From Kappaphycus alvarezii (taxonomy: Eukaryota; Rhodophyta; Florideophyceae; Gigartinales; Solieriaceae), in the NCBI GenBank assembly GCA_002205965.3, contig NADL03000132.1, positions 166,874-230,873 on the forward strand: 64,000 bases of DNA, read 5' to 3'. This document shows positions 24,845 to 34,809 of this stretch, piece after piece. How positions within the stretch are numbered: the stretch's first letter is position 1; every line of letters begins with the position of its first letter. Position numbers and translations under genes: made by a program. A model generated the notes under the pieces. The model made no database searches, had not been told where the DNA came from, and was given only the letters and a program-made list of their open reading frames with translations.

Positions 24845-25655
24845 TAATAGCGTAACAGGCTCTGATTAGTAATTGTATTAAAAAATAGGAAGAAATTGGT
24901 CTTACAGTCGTGCATAGTGAAAATATCCTTCAGAGGAGTAATTAATGGCAAAAATAACGTCTATAAATCTTGAGTATGAAAAAAGTAGTTAGAATCGAAG
25001 AAGATAGAATCGAATAAGCCGGGAATAATAGAATATCACAATCACAAAGGGAGATAGTTGTACATTGGAAGAGAAAAAGAAAAGAGTATAGAGAAACGGG
25101 AATCTTTTTTGCATAAAAAACTAATAAAGTTTAGAGGGAAACATTAGGATAAACTATTACTGCGCATAAAAACAGTGCTCTCAGTATTTCATCTGACACA
25201 TTTCTTGGACATCTACGGTGCAATTTTCTTACTTAATCCATGGTTGTATCAACAGACAATATCCTATTCTTGGTGAAATTCACAGGAAGAGTACTTTTTC
25301 TTGCCTTCTCTTTCGCCTTGAGTCCCGCTTATTTTCTTACAAAAAATTGGAGGCATCGGAGGCTCATTGTAATATATATGGGCTTTCCGGTACTCAGTCA
25401 GCTTTTATAGTGGTCGTAAGCATTAACCTGAAAGGTTTCTGGAGGCGCTGATGCGGCTTCACTCTACCAGAAAGTCGACTGGATACCTGAAAGTAAACAA
25501 ACAACAGTAAAGGATACTTAAACTGCAGATTATCAAATTAATAACCTTACATCTTTGAAAATCAAAAATGAGGGAAGGTTTGGTGGTTTTCTTATTGGAT
25601 TATGTTGGACTCCATCAAAACATTTGAAAGTTTCAAATGTTTTTGTAATATTTGC
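24845..25655. other. No recognisable gene
   Basis: AT-rich; the frame at 25218-25451 (+) has no motif. Confidence 0.4.
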
Positions 25656-25658
25656 TCA

Positions 25659-26101
25659 CTAGTGTCTATAGGACATTTGTCGTCATTTGGGGCTACTTTT
25701 AGCGCTTCTTTTTCAATACAAGTTTTTACCTGAGCGCATTTATTTTCCCTCCCCATTATTTCATGAGCGTAGATGGTCGATCAAAATAACGTTTTCAAGA
25801 TTGTTACCTTGTTTAAGGCTAGAGCAATTTTCCCTCACCAACGTAGGCTCTTCGCAAGGAGTTGCGAAAAAGACGTCTTTTTGGAAGAAAATATTGTTCT
25901 TATTATCTCGCGGGATTTCTGAAACGAGTTATCATGTAAATTAAGAATTAATGTACTGAAACTTAACATAGGAAACCTTTCTTTCACTACAACTTCCGGG
26001 GTTCCAAAAAATTTACCTTTCTAAAATGTAACAGAAACTGTCCTTATATGAGAACAAAGTGTGCCTCATATGAGGATAGTGCTATGAAAGATAGACACTA
26101 G
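25659..26101 (+). mobile_element. Non-autonomous piggyBac-like derivative (MITE, ~440 bp)
   Basis: The ends are CTAGTGTCTATAGGACA and ...ATAGACACTAG, matching the ends of the transposase-bearing element at 52617-55465. Subterminal similarity is extensive. On the left, both carry TTTTCAATACA-like and GATCAAAAT/CAAACTTTTC blocks. On the right, both carry GAACAAAGTGTGCCTCATATG then AGGA. The interior has no transposase and is A/T-rich. It is therefore an internal-deletion derivative of the same family. CTAG borders both ends. Confidence 0.75.
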
Positions 26102-26104
26102 TGG

Positions 26105-28650
26105 TCATAAGACTCCATACCAAAATTCAAGTCCAAATGATCTAATCACTTGTACACTCATTCGCTCTGAGTTATAATTTTCGCTCTGAGTTATAATTTC
26201 TTAGTTATAACTAATGCATTAATTTTAATTAATGATACTAAAGATACCACTATTGCCAAGGAGCACAAAGACTGCGACTAGAATGTTTATGGGAGACTGA
26301 CATTGGATGAAAGGGCTGGTTACTAACAGATGTGGCAAGTTAATTGGTTAAGAGGTAGAAGAGAACTCCAACAAGATCGCACTGATGGAATTTAGGGCTG
26401 AGTTGGGGTTGATATCTATAGAGACTAGGGTGAAGAGGGTCATTTTTTTTACGTCACCTGAAGTCCTTCTTTGCTTCTCGTCGTGTGGACATTCCTCGGC
26501 AGGAACTTAAATATTTAGTTACTCCATTTTCATTTAGCCTCCAAGCAATGCAGGTGTGACAGGTTGCAACTCCTCGCCCACCTCTTCAGTTGATCTCTGA
26601 ATACCCTCCGCGCACTTTCGTTCCACAGAACTCGATAAGATTTTACTTTCCGCTAATTTATAGTAATGTACCAAGAAAAAATCCGAATGGCCATCTTGTT
26701 GCAATGTGCACTGGAAGATTGGGGGTTTTGTCAATTTTCACCCTTTATTTCAATAAAATTTGACTTGCATTTAAGTCTAAATAGATTGGATCTGGTTTTT
26801 ATGCAAAGCACATTACCACATTGTATGCGTCTGGGTGAAGTATCCGGGCACGGGAGTAGGAATTGAGAGGAGCCTAGATCTTACAGAAGTCGCACTGAAC
26901 TCTTGCCGTTGACATCTTTTGGATATTTTCGCAGATTTTCTACTCTTTTTTTGTAAGAATAGGGAGGACAACTTGAAGCATTCAAGAGTGGTGCTATCAT
27001 GACTACATTATGGAAAAATCGTACCTCTCCTGCAATAAGTGCACAATTGCGGACAAAGAGACAGCTTTTCTTGGGTTCTGGGTCAGTCAGGACGGCATCG
27101 AGTCAACACAGCTAAGTTAAGAGTCAATAATTCGTAGCACCACCTGTGGGATCTAAAGCGCACACGAGCAGAGCTATGTTGAGCTTGGTTGTGGGTTGAG
27201 GCTGGCTGGGTTGAGCCGACCGCTCCAAACCACGGTCTACGTAGAACTATAGGTAGCCACATACTAACGGGAAATGCAGTCTAAAAGGAGCAAATGCAAA
27301 GCTTTTACCGTTAAACAGCCCTGAAAGTATCGCAGGTAGCGCTTTCGGAATTGGGTCCAGGTTTCATGCGATAGCAAGGCTGATTTTGATTGGTAAAGCA
27401 GTGATGAACAATCCCACCGTGTAATTCGTCCGTTACTATTCCAGTTGTACCAATGGGGTCAACCGCTGTGTTCAGAGCTCTAAGAAAAAATGTAATAACA
27501 TCTAAGTGCCTAGTAGTCCTTGATAAGAGGTCACCAGTGATTTGATTCTACAGTACTGTAGATGCAATAATCTCGTGTAAATCTGTAAGGTCTGTGAAAT
27601 ACCGCGTCACAAAGGAAGCTGAACCTGTGAAATACAACGTCACACTTTCCCTACAGAGAAGAATTTACGCGACCCTTGAGGTTCTGCTTCTAGCTACTCC
27701 TAACTTCTTGTTAATTCCTGAGGTATGATTCAGGTAGCCTCGAATTCTCATGATCTCCGTACCTCTTCCATTTGAAAAGGATTTTTTTTGTGAAATTATT
27801 TCTTGTGTTCTAGTATAGATTTAACTTCGTATTCCTCATGTACATCTTTATTTTGCTGCCCGTTGTCGTCCGTTTCCGACCCAATGAGCTCAAGAAAATG
27901 ACCGATAACAGGATAAATGTCCATTCCGTATTATCTGGAACGATTATGAAAGAGGTGTAACTTCTCAGCTTCATCCCAACAACGGTGGCCGTGTGGTTCG
28001 CAAAAGCGATAGAAAATTTAATCTGGACGAATGTGAGAAATATAGATTGCTTGGCATAAAGCAACGAAATTGGGGCCGTCAATAAAAACATGGAGTAGAA
28101 TCTTGGTCTAGGAAGATGAAGAGGGGTAGACACAGCTGGGGAGCGCATAAAGTTTATAATGAATAAGTTGGGAGGCAAAATAGGAAGAGTCAAAAAACAG
28201 GGGAAATTCAGAAATTCGTTGCTTTATAGTAATGCAAATACCATGGGTATGCTCCGTGTAGCAGATAGATCGCGTCACCTCTTCAAATAAAGCGCCATTT
28301 CAATGGATTTAACCAGGAGTATTAGGGCAGAATATTATCTTTTTGCTCGGAATATTTAATATAGCGTTCGCCCGGAAGCATATTTACATTTAATGGAACA
28401 GGAAAGTAAAGACAAACACCGAGAAGTAAGCAAGCCATTTTAATCCAACCTTGAAAGGAACCATAGGCATCGCTGCAACTGAGGGGAATGTAAAAATTGG
28501 AACATAAGAAGACGAGGAAGAAGTATAGACATGAGCTCTAGGAGAAAGTAGGGAAGGAGACACGAAGCGACAGTAGTCGCAGTTGAGGAGCATGGCATGG
28601 AATTCGACTTCTTGTTTTTATCGCTGTAATATGTATGTGAAACACTGTGA
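26105..28650. other. No recognisable gene
   Basis: The longest frame (28193-27810, -; 127 codons) is hydrophobic but has no identifiable domain or signal sequence, and sits in mixed composition. I would not call it a gene without a homologue or transcript. Two tandem copies of TCGCTCTGAGTTATAATTT lie at about 26164-26200. Confidence 0.4.
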
Positions 28651-28771
28651 AGTCGCTACAATATTAATTTTGAATAGGGTGACAAACTTCTGCGTGTTGC
28701 GGGGCACGACATATTACTGAAGCCGCGCTTGTGGACCAAATAGCTTAGCTTAGTTTTTGGTATAAGGATCT

Positions 28772-29965
28772 TCATCCCTCCGTATAGCATCCACTGTGCG
28801 ATGCGACAGCTGCCGCGTATTTCTCTATGACCTTTGATAATGTCTCAGAAGGTGATCCTAACGAGTCAAAAGCCAGGGACACAAAATCAAATCCTAATCT
28901 TAATCTTTCAGGCAGGACGTCACCAGAAATGGTAGCCACTTTCGTAACTAGGTCCCTCCTCTTTCGCTTGTCTGCTGCGTTGGCAACAGCTCGCGTTTTT
29001 CGTGCTCCCATTGACATATAGCACTCCTGGAATGGCGAGGATACAGTGATGTCATAGGCCACTGGAAGAGGGGGCCGTGTGTTCAATGCTTCGGATCGTG
29101 GGTGCACCAGAATATCTGCGGGTCGTGCATTCAGTCCGGGGAGTAGGTATTTTACCTTATATTGGACGCCAACTCCTTTTGCTTTAAACATCTCTCTTCC
29201 AAGTACTCTCACAACTGCTGTGTGCCGGTTGATCCACCCGAGACCTTTGTTACAAAGGTCTGCTGCATGGTCCCCTAAGAGGTGCATGGGCCTACGGCAC
29301 TCAGCGCACTGCAGCGGTGCGGTGTCGTCAAACGCGCGCCTAAAACGCGCGAACGCCTAGGTGACGGCGTAACATCACTATCCCCATCTCGTTGGACGTT
29401 CAGTTGACTACAGCGGGGTGTGCGGTAGGAAAGGCCCTTTCCTGCGTTTCCAAGTATGCATGAAGTCGAAGTATTCCCGGAATATCTGCTTCTGAATGCA
29501 GTATTGGGTTTGGCAACCTCTTCCATTCGTCGACCTTCCAGAAAACTTTGCTGCAGACTCGCACCAGGCTCAATACAGAATGTCGTACGTATTATCGGGC
29601 TTAGCTGCGAGGCTTGCCGCTGTCAAAGTTTCCGGAAGACTGCCATCAAGAGTGACGGAAGCAGGGAGCCGTCGGACAAACTAAAGGAGGTGTGTATCCG
29701 CTTCAGTGTTTCGATGTTCAGTCTCACCACTGTCCTCAGGGCTCCGCAGCGGCTCTGCGTCAATTATTCTCGCAGTATATGCTGCGAAATGAAGCATTGC
29801 TATAGGTGTAAAGCCGTGACCGCCATAGCGGAGAGGTAAGGATAACTGCTGATGAACTGCATCAGTCATCGGCACGTTGTTAGAGCTTGCGTAAAATTCG
29901 AGTTGGTCGTCGTCGAATCTCAGTGCAGTGGCAGTGGTCACACTCGGCGGAGTAAGCTTCACCAC
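28772..29965 (-). pseudogene. Non-LTR retrotransposon (LINE), C-terminal fragment
   Basis: This is the C-terminal part of a LINE polyprotein on the - strand. The post-RT segment (29965-29681) ends in LPLRYGGHGFTPIAMLHFAA, the GG-x-G motif that follows RT in these elements. After frameshifts comes a zinc region: CAECRRPMHLLGDHAADLC then RHTAVVR (about 29310-29220), a CxxC...GDHA..C...RH pattern. A segment with RPADILVHPRSEAL then YDITVSSP (about 29120-29040) follows, reminiscent of the conserved C-terminal block, possibly a PD-(D/E)xK endonuclease. It ends at a stop at 28772. The element is 5'-truncated at about 29965, typical of LINE insertion. RT of the same type is at 43.4-44.7 kb. Confidence 0.65.
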
Positions 29966-29989
29966 ATGTTGAACCTTTCAGCGGATGGC

Positions 29990-30585
29990 ATAGAATTCAT
30001 ATTGGATAGCATTGCGAATGGGTATAAAGGGCGTGTGGCCGCCAAAAAGAAGGGAATGCACAGGAGTGAATGAAAAATTATTGGAATACGTAGATCCAAA
30101 ATATAAGTAGATCCATTTCAATAAATAATGCAATTCCTCAAAAATGACTTGATACAATGATGAAGAAAAATTTAATAATAGATGATCGTTTGGAGTATTT
30201 TGATGCCCGGTCGGTTTGCTCAAATATTTTTAAATCCTAACACTATTTTTAATGTAGTGTAGAGTAAAAATAACACCGAAAATCGTCCCAGAAATATAAA
30301 TATTTTTGACCATCATACACGCGCAGTGATTAGAAAATAATTTTACATGTGAGCATAAATCCAGAAAATACTTTTCTGGTAGCATAATTCTAATAGTTGT
30401 ATCTGCAGAATTTCATAAACAACTGTAAGACATGAAATTTGTTTCAGATGCAATACAGTAAAACATTGGGCCAGAAATTGGATATAATTAATCTGCGATG
30501 ATTCAAAATAATTAAAAATTGTGGGTGTCGGGTAAATCATTATAAAGCATTGTTCCAAAATTCATCATCGCTGTATTTGATACGG
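29990..30585 (-). repeat. R3 unclassified dispersed repeat, copy 2
   Basis: Reverse-complement relative of 22400-22946, with shared ordered words over about 550 bp. On the - strand it lies directly upstream of the truncated LINE. At copy 1 no LINE follows, so it is probably an independent repeat that the LINE inserted into. Confidence 0.5.
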
Positions 30586-30589
30586 AAAA

Positions 30590-31091
30590 TAGAATGAAAA
30601 TTTTTAAAATTCTTATAAAGATTTTTTTTCATTTTTCACAGTAAATGGTCATTAAAAACGAAAACATCTGCTTCAAAAATCAATAGTTATGACTCTTATA
30701 GAGCCTCACAGAGCATATTATGGGATTAATTGATTGGAGCTAGCTGGTATTTCACTCGGAATGGCAACTATTGACACAAAAAGCGACGTGTTTGACAACA
30801 GGTCAAACCAAGACAATGAGTATACAGAAGGTGCCTCACTGGAAACGGATGCTCTGAGCTTACTGGCGATAAATTCTGTGACCTCATGCAATTATTTATC
30901 GAAACCGGGCCCAATGTACCAACACTCATCAAGGACCACATGATCAAGGTAAATGCCTTAATTGCATTAAGTGTGACTATTTCGTTGCTTTTCCAATTCC
31001 AATTATTCCTCGAGATTTTTTCATAAATCGGACAGAGATCTATACCCGAAGAGTTTGGAGTGATTGCATATTCATCGAAGGCCAGTGGACG
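30590..31091. other. No recognisable gene
   Basis: Short frames only. Confidence 0.4.
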
Positions 31092-32432
31092 TGATAGGGG
31101 AAAAACGTCGGGAGGAGAGATACGCAGAACCAACTACCCCAAGAAGGAGGTGTTTCGAGCGACAAAAGTGCTACCGTTGTATAGCTGAACGAACAAAAAG
31201 GAATGTATATGGAAGAGAGTTGAGAGGGCTACAAGCAAGTATAAAAGGGGCAGGGTCTACCACCGATGAACTGTGAGCAGCGTAGGAACAAGGTTTTTTG
31301 GGTCTGAGGATGACTCTCAACTTCCTACTACTCGGAACTTGGCTTGAGATTGTCTGTCAACTTGCTTGACCTCGACAAGAGGGAGCAGTTTACTCAGCTT
31401 ATATAGATTTTTTGCCTAATCCTAAAGTCTCAAAGAAACATACCAAGAACCACAAAATGCACCAAATAAATTTGTGTGAACGACAAAGACTAACAGCAGA
31501 TACTATCAGGATAAATATCTAGATTCTTTCCTTAATATCTTAGTCATCTATATCAGACCCAATCAGCTCCCCCAAAATATCCCTTCCACCCAGGCAGTCC
31601 ACACAAATATCCGCGAACGGCTTAGAATTCTCCATTGCCTCCTGCGAAATATCTAGATCACTGAGGACGCCCCATCCGGTTCCAGACTCGGGACTACCTG
31701 GTCCATATTTTTTGGCTCCTTCCCCACTAATCCAGTACTTTCAAAGTTTCCCTCCACCTCATCCTCCTCATCCCTCTCTTCACTCCTCTCTTCATCTTCG
31801 CCAGAAGAGTTAGAGATCACAATTTCTCCCTCAATCTCCCCTTCATTCTCCATGGGAGCCCCCCACCGTTATACACTAGTGGCTCCCATGAATCCACGCA
31901 GTCCTCCTTTTCTTCCTCCTCTTCCTCCTCTTCCTTCTCTGCATCTTCGGCCTGCTCGAAACAGTTACGGCGGACCCACTCCCGAACGAGTTCCCGGCCC
32001 AACATTCTACAGTAATCATCGTAGTCAGTTGGACCATTTTCCATCAGTGCCAAAGAGTTAAGTGGACGACGGCCTCGGGATGACTTGGTGATGGTTAGGG
32101 AAGGGCGGAGGTTGGTCAAGTTAAAGGGCAAAAGAAGGGGTGGGCTGATGGGGTAGTTAATGGCGGGGGGTTGCCTCAACGAAGTCGATTTAGAACTTTA
32201 AATACTGCGACGTCTTCGAATAGTAAGACGACCTTGGGCGTGTACAGTAATGGCACCTATTAATGACACTGGGTCTTTAAATAAAAAAAATCAACCTATG
32301 ATATTGCGACACTCATCCAAATTAAAAATATCTTGCAAATTACGAAACTGTAAAAAAATCTTCCAAATTCCGATACTGTATACAATTTGTTCCTCTTCTT
32401 GATTTGTTTCGTGTGCGAATTTGCGCACATCA
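31092..32432 (-). mobile_element. Solo LTR, 1.34 kb family, copy B
   Basis: On the - strand it starts TGATGTGCGCAAATTCGCAC (32432) and ends ...CCCCTATCA (31092). It has the U3 acidic frame, the TATA context near 31412 and the R/U5 shared with copies A and D. This copy keeps the best-preserved U3 reading frames. The flanks do not show a clean target duplication, and no internal domains are attached. Confidence 0.8.
31653..32179 (-). CDS. U3-encoded acidic protein, copy B (two overlapping frames)
   Basis: The first frame (32179-31817, 120 codons) contains the N-terminal block NLRPSLTITKSSRGRRPLNS, then YDDYCRMLGRELVREWVRRN, a Glu run and DCVDSWEPLVYNGGG. The second frame (31853-31653) overlaps by 37 bp. 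It opens at an ATG in the context CCCATGGAG and carries EGEIVISNSSGEDEERSEE then KEPKNMDQVVPSLEPDGA. The conserved end (DLDISQE-AMENSKPFADIC, then IGSDIDD and a stop) lies beyond another frame change near 31660. All copies switch frame near the same PWRM/MEN point. That is either a real two-frame arrangement or a shared indel. Function unknown. Confidence 0.45.
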
Positions 32433-33112
32433 GTATTTAAACGAAAAGCGAAAATTCTCTAAAATGCGGTAAAACAGCGGAAGGGTCGGTTGGGGGATGT
32501 AGACGTAGCTCCAATGCCAGAAATGGGACAGGAGGCAATGGGATGACATAGTAAGGCCGTCGCTAGCCACAGCAGCGAGGAGCACCTTCTGAGGAGGGGT
32601 CGCACGAGCGGAAGGCCTGACGGGGGTCCGCAGAAGAGGCGATGGCGATGGAGATAACGTTTTTTGTGGGGAAAAGCCCCACAAAAACGTTATGTCCATC
32701 GAACCCGCACCAGCGCGTGCGTCGGTAAAGACTCTGAATGGGCCCAAAGGAGGAGTCAAGGCGTTAAGCCTCGGAACGGTGTGGGTAGGCGCGGAGGGTA
32801 GGGTCGACTAGGATAAAATCGGATTACGCGATGATCAGCGGTGGATCAGTATGAGAGGGGTAGAAGAGTGGGGACGTCGAGGACGTCTGAGGGGGAGATC
32901 TCGACTAGGTTGCCGATAGGGGCCGGAGGGGCGTAGAGGAAGCCGCCGAAGCAGCGTAGGATTGGGAGTGTATCACGGGCGTTGTTTTTGTTAATTTTGG
33001 AAGATAAACGGAAGAAGGTACGAACTGTGTCTCATAAGGACACTTGAAAGTTTTATTTTTCCCCTTAAATAGATTTTTTTTCAATTTGTCTACTACGAAT
33101 CGCTCTTACGAT
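32433..33112. other. GC-rich block, possible coding remnant
   Basis: This is much richer in G and C than its flanks. On the - strand it can be read through as proline-rich sequence (YAPPAPIGNLVEISPSDVLD at about 32940-32880, then FRVFTDARAGAGSMDI near 32730), with stops. It might be a gag or host-gene remnant; I could not identify it. Confidence 0.3.
32646..32701. repeat. Perfect-stem inverted repeat (about 25 bp arms)
   Basis: The arm CGATGGAGATAACG + TTTTTTGTGGGG faces its reverse complement CCCCACAAAAACG + TTATGTCCATCG. The two arms differ by one mismatch and one T. The loop is 5 bases (AAAAG). Confidence 0.8.
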
Positions 33113-33831
33113 TGATGTGCGCTAAATTTGCACCCAAAAATATCTAGAAGAGGACCAAGTTCAAACACAGTATAGAAAATTTGCAAGATATTTTTACAGT
33201 ATCTGAATTTGCAAGATATTTTTAATTTGTATGAGTGTAGAAAATTCATGAGTTGATTTTTTTATTTTAGAAAACGCTTTGATAATAGATTTCAGAACTG
33301 CTCCAGGTTCTGGGTGACACTAAGAGTGACTCTGAAAGGTCTATATAATGGCCAAGTTAATTCATACCCCTGGGCGATGGGTGGCGGGTATGGGATGGCA
33401 CCTAGATATTCACCATGTGGAAATATTTTCTAATAGTCTCTCTGGTTCACAAGATTCACTTGAATGTATTATATGATTAGTAGTATATTTGTTTGAGACT
33501 TTAGGGGTAGCGAAAATTCTATATAAGCCGAATAAACTGCTTGCTCTTGTGGAGGTCAAGCAAGTTGGCAGACCACTTCAGGTCAAGTCCCGAGTAGTAG
33601 GAAGTTGAGAGTCAACTTCAGACCCAGGATCCATTTTTCTTAAGCTGGTCACAGGGCGTCTGTGGTACACCCTGCCCCTTCTATACTTGCTTGTATCCTT
33701 TCATTTTTTCCCTTATCCGTTCCTTTTTGTTCGTTCGACTGTACAGCGGTAGCATTTTTGTCGCTAGTTACACTTCCTTCTTGGAGTAATTGGTTCTGAG
33801 TATCTCTTCTACCGAAGATTTAACTCTATCA
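33113..33831 (+). mobile_element. Solo LTR, 1.34 kb family, copy C (short variant)
   Basis: It starts TGATGTGCGCTAAATTTGCAC and ends ...CTCTATCA. The first 130 bp and the R/U5 part match the family, but the acidic U3 region is replaced by an unrelated 235 bp (33245-33480). TATA context near 33521. The flanking 5-mers ACGAT and ACTAT may be an eroded target duplication. Confidence 0.75.
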
Positions 33832-33885
33832 ACTATATCACTAAACGCAGCCTCATGGCCCAATACTACCTTAATTAAGCTGAGC

Positions 33886-34137
33886 TAGCACCCTATGGGG
33901 TAGTCGAATCGGCCTACGTCGACAAGCTGAAGACGTTCGATGACTCAGTGAGAGCTTCTTTTCACCTGACTCCGGACGCCACTTTTCAGAAGCTCAGTGT
34001 TAGTATTGATCCGCTCACTTTCGACTCCCTCGCCGCGACCTGTAATTTCATCTCCTGGGTAGTTGAGACCCATACAAAATTGATATCCAGAGGACTTTTC
34101 TGTACACCATCGGCGGCACAGGACCACCTGCGGTAAC
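33886..34137 (+). pseudogene. Unidentified open fragment just inside LTR copy C
   Basis: An uninterrupted frame reads PYGVVESAYVDKLKTFDDSV then RASFHLTPDATFQKL and ends at a stop at 34135. It begins about 55 bp past the LTR end, so it may be a gag N-terminal remnant. There is no known motif. Confidence 0.3.
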
Positions 34138-34539
34138 GAATCTCGTCTAACATATGGTATACCTTCGCAATTTCTATTCTTTCGCGTACTCCCAAGCAGA
34201 GCAGCGACGAGCTCCAACTATCTTAGCTCATACTTTCAGCTAGGCTTATACAACCACCATAAAACATGAAGCAAAGATGAATGCATATACAAGAATCGTT
34301 CTGCGCTGTGTTGAGGTGCTTAGACAAGCAAAAGAGAGGTTTCGACCCCGAATCACAGTCGATGAATTGGGTAAGTTGATTTTCGCTGACGTAAGGATTT
34401 GACATTAGTCAAATCGGCGGGTGTGCTCTAATAGTACTCCTTACGATGGTTTAAAAAACAATTTTTTTACTATATAGAACCTATGGAAGGAGTACTTTCA
34501 AGTCTTAATGCAAGGAACTGGGCAAAAAGAGCCCGTAAT

Positions 34540-34805
34540 GGGGCCAAATGGGAAAATGGTTGAGCTAGTTTAATGTATGGAAGATGTGGTCGTTGTATCT
34601 ACGACGCTAGTGGGTTGTGCGGTATACGTCTTCATAGATGAGAAACACTAAATAATGTTCTTTACAAGGCCGACTAAATTCTTGCGAGCAGGCATGTTTC
34701 GTTAGACATGACGGCCGCGGCAGCTTGCCTTTGATTAAGCACCGCTATAACCTTCCCATAAGTTCTTATCGCTCGGACGGCCACGTTGAGAGAGAGAGTG
34801 AACAC
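34540..34805 (+). repeat. R2 short repeat copy
   Basis: The leader TTTAATGTATGGAAGATGTG is followed by GTCGTTGTATCTACGACGCT, then the GC-rich tail GAGCAGGCATGTTTCGTTAG and ACATGACGGCCGCGGCAGCT. Same order as at 50683-50900 and 17050-17290. Confidence 0.6.
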
Positions 34806-34809
34806 AGCA

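Noticed and set aside
27810-28193. 127-codon hydrophobic frame on the - strand
   Set aside because: No signal, domain, homologue or conserved copy can be argued; kept only as an unassigned region.
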